NCBI GenBank assembly: GCA_002067095.1
Contig: MVQD01000086.1
Span: forward strand, 1 to 64,000
Source: Methanoregulaceae archaeon PtaB.Bin056
Lineage (GTDB): Archaea; Halobacteriota; Methanomicrobia; Methanomicrobiales; Methanospirillaceae
Direction of reading: 5' to 3'
DNA length: 64,000 nucleotides
This document shows positions 45,948 through 54,680 of this stretch, piece by piece; positions within the stretch are counted from its first letter, which is position 1, and the number at the start of each line of letters is the position of its first letter. The translations under genes were made by a program, and so were the position numbers. The notes beneath the pieces are model-generated. The model made no database searches and was not told the origin of the DNA. It worked only from the letters and a program-made list of their open reading frames with translations.

Positions 45948-46807
45948 AAATGAAATCAATGCTTGTGCCATTAGAAATCCATGGTGCGGGAGCGGTGATG
46001 GTCCCTGCTGTGGAAGAGATCGCCCGTCTCGGTATCGAGAGGGCTGACCTGCTGTATGTGATCAACATTCGTGAGACGGCAGGTGATCCAGGGTTATATA
46101 CACATGACCAGGAGGTGATGAACGAGTGGAAGAACCGCATACAGGCATGCGGGGTTAAAGATGTGAACGTTGAGGTTGCCAAAGGCATCCCCTGGATCGA
46201 GATCCTGGAAAGAGCAGAGGGAAAACTTCCCTCCCTCATCGTGATGGGTTCGCACGGCAGATCTCTCATCCCCCGCATGCTCCTCGGAAGCACGACCGAG
46301 AGTGTGCTCCATCATGTAACAGCCCCCCTCCTTGTCCTCCGCCTCACAATCATGAAGAGTGGTGACCCTGACACCTGCACAATTCGCCAGGGGCTCTTCC
46401 GGCGGGTCCTCTACCTCACCGACTTCTCCGGACCGGCAGAACGGTGCATCCCGTTCATCGAGTGGCTGGCCGGTGCGAAACCCGAGCAGCTGGTCATCAT
46501 GCACGTCCAGGACACCCGTCGTCTCTGGACTGCTACGCAGAAACAGATTGCTGAATTCAACCACAAAGATGCCGGGAGGCTCGCAGAACTGAAAAAACGG
46601 TTTGAATCGACCGGTATCCCCCAGGTCGTGACCGAGCTCGTCACCGGAAATGCAATCGATGAGATCCTGGCAGTGGAGGACTCCTTCGCACCGACCATCA
46701 TCGTGATGGGGGCAAAGGGCAGGACGAGCAGCGTGAGTTCCCTCCTGGGGGGTGTCACGGAAGCAATAGTCCACCGGGCAAAGGCGCACGTGCTGGTAGC
46801 AAGGTAG
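45944..46807 (+). CDS. Tandem universal stress protein
   Basis: 287 residues containing two UspA domains. ATP-binding G-x2-G-x9-G motifs occur in both: '[16 protein letters not shown]' near residue 103 and '[16 protein letters not shown]' near residue 257. Sequence order is typical for archaeal tandem USPs. Coupled to acr3 by a 4-base overlap. Likely a nucleotide-sensing regulator of stress or transport. Confidence 0.9.
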   Translation: MKMKSMLVPLEIHGAGAVMVPAVEEIARLGIERADLLYVINIRETAGDPGLYTHDQEVMNEWKNRIQACGVKDVNVEVAKGIPWIEILERAEGKLPSLIVMGSHGRSLIPRMLLGSTTESVLHHVTAPLLVLRLTIMKSGDPDTCTIRQGLFRRVLYLTDFSGPAERCIPFIEWLAGAKPEQLVIMHVQDTRRLWTATQKQIAEFNHKDAGRLAELKKRFESTGIPQVVTELVTGNAIDEILAVEDSFAPTIIVMGAKGRTSSVSSLLGGVTEAIVHRAKAHVLVAR

Positions 46808-46901
46808 GACATGGGGGATCCAAGGAAGCATCGGATCCGTAAAGGCGGCCCCGAATGGCCTGGAAGACGACTCTTTCAGGGGTTATATCAAGTACGGAGC
46901 A

Positions 46902-47711
46902 ATGAGTGAAGGGATTGAAGAGGTGAATAAAAGAATGACTCATGTTGAAGATGTGAGAAGAGCCGGACAGAGGATGAGAGAGATCCTCGGCCTTCATGGG
47001 GCCCCCATCGGGGTTCGTTTCCTGAAAAAAGACCAGATGGATCGTTTGGCTGAACCCTGCTCGGAAGGGCACATGCGGTTCTGCCAGGCGCTGATGCGGG
47101 CCCGGCATGGGATGAGAACGGTGATCTGCAAGGAGAACATTGCATGCCCCGCTGCGGCCTGTGCATTCGGGTTCAAGCCGCTTCCAGAGCCGTTGAAGAC
47201 CGGCAAGGGTCTCGTCGGGTTCGGCATCACGGCAAGGGAAGAGGTCGGGGTGAGGATGTTTGAGGGGATGACGGTCTTTGACAAGGGTAATATTGACCGG
47301 ATCGAAGTATTCCCTCTCGATCAGGCCCGGAAAGAGCCGGATGTCGTGGTGGTCGAGGACGAGGTGGAGAAGCTGATGTGGATAGTGCTCGCCTCGATGC
47401 ACAGCCATGGCGGTGAACGGGTCCGCGGGACAACGGCCGTCCTCCAGGCCACATGCGTAGATGCAACAATCATCCCTTACCAGGAACAGCGGCTCAATTT
47501 CAATTTCGGGTGCTACGGGTGCAGGGATGCGACCGACATCGGCCCGGGTGAAGCGATCGTCGGGTTTCCGATCGATGAGCTCCCAGCAATCATCACCCAC
47601 CTGGAATACCTGAACAAGAAAGCGCTCCCCCATTCTCGGGGCAAGCATGCCTTGGAAGCGTTCATGAAACAACAGAAAGGTGGGGATGAAGGTTCATGCT
47701 CCTCGCTGTGA
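46902..47711 (+). CDS. DUF169 protein
   Basis: 269 residues. Signature phrases of DUF169 are 'LGLHGAPIGVRFL', 'RFCQALMRARHGM', 'CKENIACPAAACAFGF' and 'NFGCYGCRDATDIG', together offering about eight cysteines. The family is poorly characterised and common in anaerobes and methanogens; its cysteines suggest binding of a metal, heme-like or arsenical ligand. It is inside the arsenic island, giving a possible functional link. Confidence 0.85.
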   Translation: MSEGIEEVNKRMTHVEDVRRAGQRMREILGLHGAPIGVRFLKKDQMDRLAEPCSEGHMRFCQALMRARHGMRTVICKENIACPAAACAFGFKPLPEPLKTGKGLVGFGITAREEVGVRMFEGMTVFDKGNIDRIEVFPLDQARKEPDVVVVEDEVEKLMWIVLASMHSHGGERVRGTTAVLQATCVDATIIPYQEQRLNFNFGCYGCRDATDIGPGEAIVGFPIDELPAIITHLEYLNKKALPHSRGKHALEAFMKQQKGGDEGSCSSL

Positions 47712-47730
47712 CCAACAGAGGGGCTTGAAA

Positions 47731-47745
47731 ATACATGTGATGTAT
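47731..47745. promoter_or_regulatory. Palindrome ATACAT-GTG-ATGTAT
   Basis: A perfect 6-bp inverted repeat with a 3-base spacer, 95 bases before the BASS-type transporter. It might be a regulatory site or a small terminator of the DUF169 gene. Confidence 0.4.
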
Positions 47746-47839
47746 CATGCACACAGGCGTGCCGAATACGCACGCGATACGCTTGTTCCAGGCGTAAACA
47801 AGGAAAAATGAAGGTTTCAGGCAAGCCCCGGGGGATATA

Positions 47840-48874
47840 GTGGCAAAGAGAAATGCGCTGCTGAAGTATGCAGCATTCACGAGAGAATACTATGCACTTA
47901 TCATCATTGCAACCCTTCTCGTGGCAGTAGCAGTCGGGCTGGTCTCATCCGCTCCAGGCCAGGTTCTCCAGCAGTACAGCGTGCTGTTCATCGTGATCAT
48001 GATCGGGGCGATGGGCTTCTCCATCACTTTCAAGAGCCTCAGTGCCTCCCTCAAGGAATGGTGTGCACGCTGCCTCTCGCTCGGACTGGTATTGAACTTC
48101 CTCTTTGCACCGTTCCTGTGCTGGCTCCTTGCACTCCTGCTTCTCCAGGAATATCCTGATTTTGCCGTGGGCCTCATCCTTATCGGCGCGGTCCCCTGCG
48201 CCGGGATGGCCATGGTATGGACCGGTCTCCTGAAGGGTGACCTCCCGCTCGCGACAGTCATCAATGCCGTGACGATGGTGCTCGCACCCTTCCTGATCCC
48301 ACTGATCATGCTCTTTTTTGCCGGGCGCTTCGTCGTTATTGATACGGCTGCCATGTTTGTGCAGGTGCTCCTCACCGTCCTCTTACCCCTCCTTGTCGGC
48401 ATATCCCTGCGGGAGATCCTTGAATGGAAGACCTGTGCCCACAAAAGCCAGGATGAACCCCAAATACGCGGCGCGAAAGGGAGGGAGAACAGCGTTCAGC
48501 ATATACTCCCCGTCATGTCTGCAGTCTCCGCGACCATGGCAGTCCTGCTCATGTTCATGGCGATCAATACGAGCATCCCGCTCATAATCAAAAATCTGCA
48601 GGCAATAATACCGCTCATCGTATCCACCGTGGCAATTTTCCCTATTTTGTTCATTATATCGTACGCGATCAGCATACGGCTCTTCCCCCATGCCCAGAAC
48701 ATTGCCCTCACCTATTCTTCCGGAATGAAAAACCTCCCCATTGCCATCGGGATAGCCTCGGTCAGTTTCGGGGGGCTCGCGATGCTGCCAGTCGCGGTTG
48801 GATTTGCCTTCCAGATGCTGACCGCAGTCGGGTTTTACCAGGTGTACAAGAGATCATCTTTAGGCAACCGTTAA
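47840..48874 (+). CDS. Bile acid:sodium symporter family transporter
   Basis: 344 residues, nine or ten transmembrane helices. Start is GTG at 47840 after GGGGGATATA. Family features: 'VGLILIGAVPCAGMAMVWTGLLKGDLPLATVINAV' and 'MKNLPIAIGIASVSFGGLAMLPVAVGFAFQML'. The PC motif matches Acr3/BASS proteins, so it may be a second arsenite or metalloid carrier. Substrate not certain. Confidence 0.85.
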   Translation: MAKRNALLKYAAFTREYYALIIIATLLVAVAVGLVSSAPGQVLQQYSVLFIVIMIGAMGFSITFKSLSASLKEWCARCLSLGLVLNFLFAPFLCWLLALLLLQEYPDFAVGLILIGAVPCAGMAMVWTGLLKGDLPLATVINAVTMVLAPFLIPLIMLFFAGRFVVIDTAAMFVQVLLTVLLPLLVGISLREILEWKTCAHKSQDEPQIRGAKGRENSVQHILPVMSAVSATMAVLLMFMAINTSIPLIIKNLQAIIPLIVSTVAIFPILFIISYAISIRLFPHAQNIALTYSSGMKNLPIAIGIASVSFGGLAMLPVAVGFAFQMLTAVGFYQVYKRSSLGNR

Positions 48875-48900
48875 TTGGGTGGAGAGAGGAGAGATTTTTT

Positions 48901-50313
48901 ACGGACGTTACAGCCTGTTCTCAAAACACCAAAAGGAACCAGCGCGCCATCCTCCTTGTCGCAATACTCACCTCGTTTCTTACGCCCTTCCTGATCTCCT
49001 CTGTCAATATTGCAATCCCTGCCATAGGATTGGAATTCGGGGCAGATGCCGTCCTCCTCGGCTGGATCCCGACATCCTACATACTGGCGTCGGCGATCTT
49101 CCTCATCCCGGTAGGAAGGCTTGCCGACATCCATGGCATGCGGCGGGTCTTTTTCCCGGGGATCGTCATTGTCACCATCGCAACAGTTCTCTGTGCATTC
49201 TCCATCTCGACCCCCATACTCATCGGTTTTAGGGTACTCCAGGGGATAGGGAATGCCATGGTCTTCTCGACTGCGGTTGCCGCGCTCACCATTATATATC
49301 CACCCGGGGAGCGGGGCATGGCGCTTGGGCTCAGTGTAACGGCGTCCTACATCGGGCTCTCCCTCGGCCCTTTCATTGGAGGGATATTGACCCAGAACCT
49401 CGGATGGCGGAGCATATTCCTTGCCACAATTCCGATCTCGGCACTTATCATCCTCCTGCTCATGCAAAACGGTGACGAGTGGACAGAGAAAATCCCGGAG
49501 CGCTTCGATCTTGCAGGGTCCATCGTCTACGGCTCCATGCTCCTCTGCCTGATGTACGGCCTCTCGCTCCTCCCCGGGACGGAAGGGTGGACGTTTATCC
49601 TTGGCAGCCTGCCATTGCTCGCAATCTTTATTGGCTGGGAGATGCGCATCGAGAGCCCGATTATAAAGATCAGCCTGTTCCTGGAGAACCGCGTCTTTTC
49701 CTTCTCGAGCATCGCAACGATGATCAATTACAGTGCCACCTTTGCCACAAGCTTCCTCCTTGCACTCTACCTCCAGTTCAACCGGGGATTTGACCCCCAG
49801 GCAACAGGTCTCATTATCATGGCGCAGCCGGTCGTGCAGGCAGTCTTTTCCCCCGCGGCAGGCCGGCTCTCTGACCGCGTGGAGCCGGGACTCATCGCAT
49901 CAGCAGGGATGGGTGTAACGGTGGTCGGGCTTGCGATGCTTGCCCTCCTCGCAGAGGAGACGCCTCTTCTCTTCATCGTGGCCGCCCTCGTGGCCCTTGG
50001 CATCGGTTTTGCGCTCTTCTCATCGCCAAACACGAATGCTGTCATGAGCTCGGTAGACCGGAAATTTTTTGGCGTTGCCTCAGCCACCGTTGCAACCGCC
50101 CGCCAGGTCGGGATGATGCTCTCTCTCGGTGTCACGATGGTGATTTTCTCGGCGGTCATCGGGCGTGTCCAGATCACCCCGGAAGTGCACGCGCAACTCC
50201 TGGCAAGCATACAGATAGCCTTCGCTCTCTTTGCAGTCCTCTGCGCGGCGGGAATCTACTTCTCGCTCGCACGAGGGAGGGTGAGGGGGAGACAGTCTGG
50301 GCCAGCACAATGA
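48901..50313 (+). CDS. MFS drug exporter, DHA2 type, start unresolved
   Basis: About 470 residues. 'AILLVAILTSFLTPFLISSVNIAIPAIGLEF' is TM1 of a DHA2-type exporter with 14 helices; 'GWIPTSYILASAIFLIPVGRLADIHGMRRVFFPG' gives motif A, and 'VLQGIGNAMVFSTAVAAL' motif C. The first canonical start in frame is TTG at 49030, which would remove TM1. Coding similarity begins near 48930, but the frame has no ATG/GTG/TTG there. A different-frame GTG at 48879 with AGAGAGGAGAG beside it suggests an insertion or deletion near 48920-48940, or a rare start codon. Confidence 0.82.
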   Translation, partial: TDVTACSQNTKRNQRAILLVAILTSFLTPFLISSVNIAIPAIGLEFGADAVLLGWIPTSYILASAIFLIPVGRLADIHGMRRVFFPGIVIVTIATVLCAFSISTPILIGFRVLQGIGNAMVFSTAVAALTIIYPPGERGMALGLSVTASYIGLSLGPFIGGILTQNLGWRSIFLATIPISALIILLLMQNGDEWTEKIPERFDLAGSIVYGSMLLCLMYGLSLLPGTEGWTFILGSLPLLAIFIGWEMRIESPIIKISLFLENRVFSFSSIATMINYSATFATSFLLALYLQFNRGFDPQATGLIIMAQPVVQAVFSPAAGRLSDRVEPGLIASAGMGVTVVGLAMLALLAEETPLLFIVAALVALGIGFALFSSPNTNAVMSSVDRKFFGVASATVATARQVGMMLSLGVTMVIFSAVIGRVQITPEVHAQLLASIQIAFALFAVLCAAGIYFSLARGRVRGRQSGPAQ

Positions 50314-50555
50314 GTGTCAATGCTCAAAACATCAGGCGCATGGGAACCGGGCCTCCTTTCCGTGCTGAGGCACCTGAACTCTGGCTGACTCCGGGAACGG
50401 TTCACTTTATCGGGTGCGGCGTTGTGCAGGGTCTTTCCAGGGGAGGTTCGTCTGGACAGTATGCCCCTCATGCAATGGTTCCTGCGCGAATCTCCTGCCC
50501 TGGAAATTCGCCACGGTTACGTGGTTGATCGATTCGACAGCAGAGGCAGGGGAGG
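50314..50555. other. Intergenic, 242 bases
   Basis: Convergent gap between MFS and the AAA+ gene. Nothing recognised. Confidence 0.3.
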
Positions 50556-53500
50556 TCAGGGGCCTCTCCTGTTCAATGCCACTTTGTATTCCTGTGCCCC
50601 CGATTGACCAACAATTTCGAAATTAACCTGACCGGCGAGGGTCGTCGGTTGATCGTCGAGAATATGGTTCTTCTCCAGGAAAGCCATGATCCCGTCCTCA
50701 AGGATTACCTGGACACGCCCCTCTTCCGGGACACAGGAGATATCGGCGATCGCGGTCCCTTTCCATGAGGTCGTATCACTTGTACCCCTGTTGATCCGGA
50801 CTGTCTCTTCGGGATACCCCGTCTCATCGAGGGAAAAGAAGGGCGTCCCATCATCACCGGTGATTCCAAGCCGGAACCGGTGCTCCACGGGGCGGTATTC
50901 GATTGACAGGACCCCAAGATCAAACCTTTCGACTGGGTCAGCAGGCATCCCGGTCCGGGAATAGCGCCACGGATATGCCGACCGTGAACAGGAAGAGATA
51001 AGATCCCTGATTATCCGTGCGTGCCGGTCATCTCCTGTGACCGCGATCCTTGAAAAATGTCCGGTGACCTCTGCGAGTTCTTCTTCCCCGACCGGGTTCT
51101 CTTCGGCAAGCCAGAAACCGCGGACCATGACGGGGCCCTGGTCTCCCGGCCGTTTCAGGTCATGGAGGAAACGGACGATGAACACCGAACGGCGGTCCAC
51201 ATCCCCCTCCACCCCGGTCCTCACAAGGATATCGCCCCGGGAGAGTATCGTCGAGCCGGCCGGGATCGGCTCGGAAAAATGCCTGTACCCGAGGAGAATG
51301 GCCCGTGCCTTCACCTCGAAAGGTATGTCGCGTGGTCTTTTCCGGGCGAAGAGGGAAGAGGCAATGTACGAACGGAGATCCCTGAGAAATGCCTGGGCTT
51401 CCGGGGACCTGGCTTCTTTGTGCCTGCCCTCGCATGTGTCCAGCTGGGAAAAGGGGATATACAACCGGTGAATCCCCAGAACCCGGTTGTCATTTCCGGG
51501 GACTTCTGATGGGAAAGGGGACCCGGCGGCAAGATCGACACACTGGTGCCTGGTACCGTTTGTCTCTGCAACAAGCATTATCCTGACCCGGGAGTCCGGG
51601 AGGATGGTATACATGACATCGCCTGTCCCCATCTGGGGTGCCCCCGAAAGAGGACGCGCATACCGAATGATCTCGTGGAGACGGGATTTGAGCAGTTCTG
51701 CGCGGGGGACGAGATCATCTTCGTGGTGTGCTGCAAGAGGCACCACGCGCCACGAGAGCGCTCCTGCCGCTCCCCTGCCCAATTCCCCGGGAACATGGTC
51801 GGTCCCGGAGAGGACAAGCGTCAGTTGAGAGTCTTTTTCCCTGTAGAAGAGGTGGACAAACGGATCCTGGGGAAGTGCACGCTCCGATACCCGGCCGTCC
51901 GGCAGGGATGCGTGGAACACCCCGGATCGTCCCTTGCCATCCTTCATCCAGCCATAGCGTGTGATCCCTGTTTCCTGGCCCGATGGCGCGACCGCTACCG
52001 ACCAGTCTCCTCGTTGGGAAGCAGTAATCGTCACGGTCCCACCTCCGGCCTCCAGTGTTCGGACGACAGTTCCGTCCCTGCAGACAGGAGATTTCCAGGG
52101 CGGGGAGGGAAGAGTGCAGGCCAGGTGGGAGAGACCCAACCCGGTGCCTGTTCTCTGGATGAACTCAGTGACAAGGTGGCTCAAGGGGGCATCATCCTCC
52201 CGTGGACCTGCGGTGCTGCCAGGATGGGTCTTTTTCCCGTCGCATTCATAGATGCAGAGGCCATGCCCTATATCCTGGAAGACGAGGTGGAAGGTCGCAG
52301 AGAACCGGTTGAGGGAAGGGAGGCAATGCCCGCCCCTCTCCGAGATGATGAGTGCGGCATTTCCAGTCTTCGTATTGACTGCCTCAAGCACAATAACGGG
52401 TCTCTGATCTTTGATCTCCGTGTCCGCCCACAGGACCCTGTATTCCTCGTCGTTGTCCACCCGGATTTCGCGACAGGCAGGAAAGGCGTTTTGAAGTTCC
52501 TCTTCTGCTCCCCTCACCTTTCCGGTCTGGAGGTGGATTTCCGCACTCGCAAAGGAGAATACCCAGTCCCGCAGGGGGTTTCTTGAGAGCATCTCCCGGC
52601 ATATCCCGAGCGCCGCTTCCGGCTTGCCGAGACGCCGGTATGTGTCGACAAGGGAACGTGCAAGGCTCTCGTTATTCTTATCTGATTCCCAGGCGCAACG
52701 GAACTCTGCCAGTGCAGATGATGCGGGGATGACATCCCGGTCAAATCCCCCGGCAACAAGTGCGTTCCGGATGGCATTCAGTTCACGGGCATCCCGCGGA
52801 GCATATCCCGCACAGAGCAGATCAACGAGATTTATGGCCTGGTGCGGGTACTGGAGCCCCCGCTCGATTGCAGCCTCCTCGTTTCGCATGGTGATGGGTT
52901 CAAAAAGGATCCCCCCGCTGTAGAGCGGATGGAGCGCATAGTAGCCGTTCACGATATCGCGGATGAAGTCGATGTCGGCTTCTGCATATTTTGCATGGAG
53001 CACTTCCACCGCCTGGTCAGGGGGAAGGTGTACGATGGTATGGATTGAGAACCTGTCCATGAACTCGAACGAGAAGTCGTTCACCTCGTAAGGTGGCCGG
53101 TTTGGATTGATATTGACGCATATCGTGGCCCGGACCGTGGCTTCCTGCCCACCCGGCAAGCGGACGGTGCGGTCCTGGAGGAGGTCGTTCAAGGAGACCA
53201 GCACTCCCTGCTTTGCCTTGTTTGCCTCGTCCAGGACAACGATCCATTTCTGCCGGTCATCGGTCAGGGCACGCAGCCCAAGGGTCGCGGTATCCCCGGT
53301 CTTTCCCTCCTCCTCTTCGCCGAAACTGCGGTAGGTCAGGAGGTCCGAGACCCGGGTCCCCCCGCTCATCCCGATGACCAGCAGGTTCCAGTTGAGGAGG
53401 TGCGCAAGGTAGCTCTCAAGCTTGTTCTTTCCTACCCCTGCCTCGCCGATCAGCATGATGTGCTCTCCAAGCACGATATCCTGTAAAATCGCTTCGAGGT

Positions 53501-54680
53501 CGGAGAGGTTCTGCGGGACCTCCTCGATGCACGTGTCGGGCACGAATGGCCCGCCTGGGCCGAGGGGGTGCGTAACGGTGCCGATTGAAAGGTGCGGGAG
53601 AGATCCTTTTTCACTGACTGCCACCCTGGATCGCTCGATGTGGCGGCGCTCCCCGTCATGGATACCATGGAGATCGAGGAGGTCATCCACAAGTCTCCTG
53701 GCGACAGCAGGGTGGACCTGGTCATCGAGCCAGTACATCTTTCTCCAGAACAGGGATCGAAGCATGGCCGCGTCGTCCGGGAACATCTCGAGGTGGCGGA
53801 CCACGCGAATCAGGGCCCGGGTCGTCACAGGGAACGGGAGGACCCCGTGCTCTTCGGCATAATCCCGCCGGATATCCTTTGCCACGGCCAGGAGCCGGTC
53901 GATCAGCACGTCATCCACGTGGGGCCCGTAATCCTTCAGGATCTCGAATTCCTCGTCCTGGGGGAGATAGGATACCTGGACCTTGTTCGTAAACCTGTTT
54001 GCGAACTCGCCGCTCATCACCCTCCCCTCGTAGATCCCCCGCCCCTCGCTCTTGACCGGGTTTGCAGTCGCGATGAAACGGGTATCGGGATGACCCCGGA
54101 CGACCTGCTGGTGCAGTGACTTGGCCTTGTTCTCCAGCGGCTCGTTGAATTCGGCCCAGACCTCCTCGCTGCTGCGGTTCACTTCGGAGAGAACGTTCCA
54201 GTCACCCGCCACCATCCCGTCCAGCACGTCGCTCATGGTCCACCCCGTCTTCTCCTGCCCGGACTCCCCGTAGTGACGCCGCTCGGTGATATCAGACCGC
54301 CGCAGGTTCTCGTGGAAGGTGAGGACCCTGACCTGGAACGCTGTCGCCCGTTGCCGTACGTGGCCGGCATCGAGGTGTCCTTCTCCCTGCGAGGCATGCG
54401 CGAGCATTGCCTGCCGGTAGAGTTCTCCCAGGTAACGGACGAGGACAGTCTTTCCCGAGCCGGATTCACCGGTGACAAGGAGGTTATTCCGCGATGGCAT
54501 CCTGATCCCGTCCCACATCTTCTGGAGGGATGCGACGTTCGTAGGAGTGAGCAGGAGACGAGGACTCTCCGGGGCAGGGATCTCAATGTCACCGATCGCA
54601 AGGACCGTTGCAACAGTGACCCGGTGACCCTGCCGGGATGACACGACACGGAGGGGGCCAAGGCGGCTCAGTTCGAACAT
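50556..54680 (-). CDS. Tandem-AAA+ MoxR/CobS-like ATPase with TPR
   Basis: 1374 residues. AAA1 (about 40-340): Walker A GESGSGKT at 71-78, Walker B site 'WNVLSEVNRS' at 161-170 with Ser in place of the usual Asp, sensor 1 'ATANP' 204-208 and arginine finger R229. AAA2 (about 375-650): 'GEAGVGKN' at 412-419 with Asn in place of Ser/Thr, full Walker B 'VVLDEAN' 481-487, sensor 'CVNINPN' 521-527 and R543. Then TPR-like helices (about 655-735) and an unrecognised C-terminal 600 residues. Pairing of MoxR/CobS ATPases with vWA proteins is typical of chaperone or metal-insertion machines. Start overlaps the vWA gene by 13 bases. Confidence 0.85.
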   Translation of the reverse strand: MFELSRLGPLRVVSSRQGHRVTVATVLAIGDIEIPAPESPRLLLTPTNVASLQKMWDGIRMPSRNNLLVTGESGSGKTVLVRYLGELYRQAMLAHASQGEGHLDAGHVRQRATAFQVRVLTFHENLRRSDITERRHYGESGQEKTGWTMSDVLDGMVAGDWNVLSEVNRSSEEVWAEFNEPLENKAKSLHQQVVRGHPDTRFIATANPVKSEGRGIYEGRVMSGEFANRFTNKVQVSYLPQDEEFEILKDYGPHVDDVLIDRLLAVAKDIRRDYAEEHGVLPFPVTTRALIRVVRHLEMFPDDAAMLRSLFWRKMYWLDDQVHPAVARRLVDDLLDLHGIHDGERRHIERSRVAVSEKGSLPHLSIGTVTHPLGPGGPFVPDTCIEEVPQNLSDLEAILQDIVLGEHIMLIGEAGVGKNKLESYLAHLLNWNLLVIGMSGGTRVSDLLTYRSFGEEEEGKTGDTATLGLRALTDDRQKWIVVLDEANKAKQGVLVSLNDLLQDRTVRLPGGQEATVRATICVNINPNRPPYEVNDFSFEFMDRFSIHTIVHLPPDQAVEVLHAKYAEADIDFIRDIVNGYYALHPLYSGGILFEPITMRNEEAAIERGLQYPHQAINLVDLLCAGYAPRDARELNAIRNALVAGGFDRDVIPASSALAEFRCAWESDKNNESLARSLVDTYRRLGKPEAALGICREMLSRNPLRDWVFSFASAEIHLQTGKVRGAEEELQNAFPACREIRVDNDEEYRVLWADTEIKDQRPVIVLEAVNTKTGNAALIISERGGHCLPSLNRFSATFHLVFQDIGHGLCIYECDGKKTHPGSTAGPREDDAPLSHLVTEFIQRTGTGLGLSHLACTLPSPPWKSPVCRDGTVVRTLEAGGGTVTITASQRGDWSVAVAPSGQETGITRYGWMKDGKGRSGVFHASLPDGRVSERALPQDPFVHLFYREKDSQLTLVLSGTDHVPGELGRGAAGALSWRVVPLAAHHEDDLVPRAELLKSRLHEIIRYARPLSGAPQMGTGDVMYTILPDSRVRIMLVAETNGTRHQCVDLAAGSPFPSEVPGNDNRVLGIHRLYIPFSQLDTCEGRHKEARSPEAQAFLRDLRSYIASSLFARKRPRDIPFEVKARAILLGYRHFSEPIPAGSTILSRGDILVRTGVEGDVDRRSVFIVRFLHDLKRPGDQGPVMVRGFWLAEENPVGEEELAEVTGHFSRIAVTGDDRHARIIRDLISSCSRSAYPWRYSRTGMPADPVERFDLGVLSIEYRPVEHRFRLGITGDDGTPFFSLDETGYPEETVRINRGTSDTTSWKGTAIADISCVPEEGRVQVILEDGIMAFLEKNHILDDQPTTLAGQVNFEIVGQSGAQEYKVALNRRGP

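Noticed and set aside
46755-47672. Minus-strand frame of 305 codons opposite DUF169
   Set aside because: It is antisense to a conserved protein and shows no domain features.
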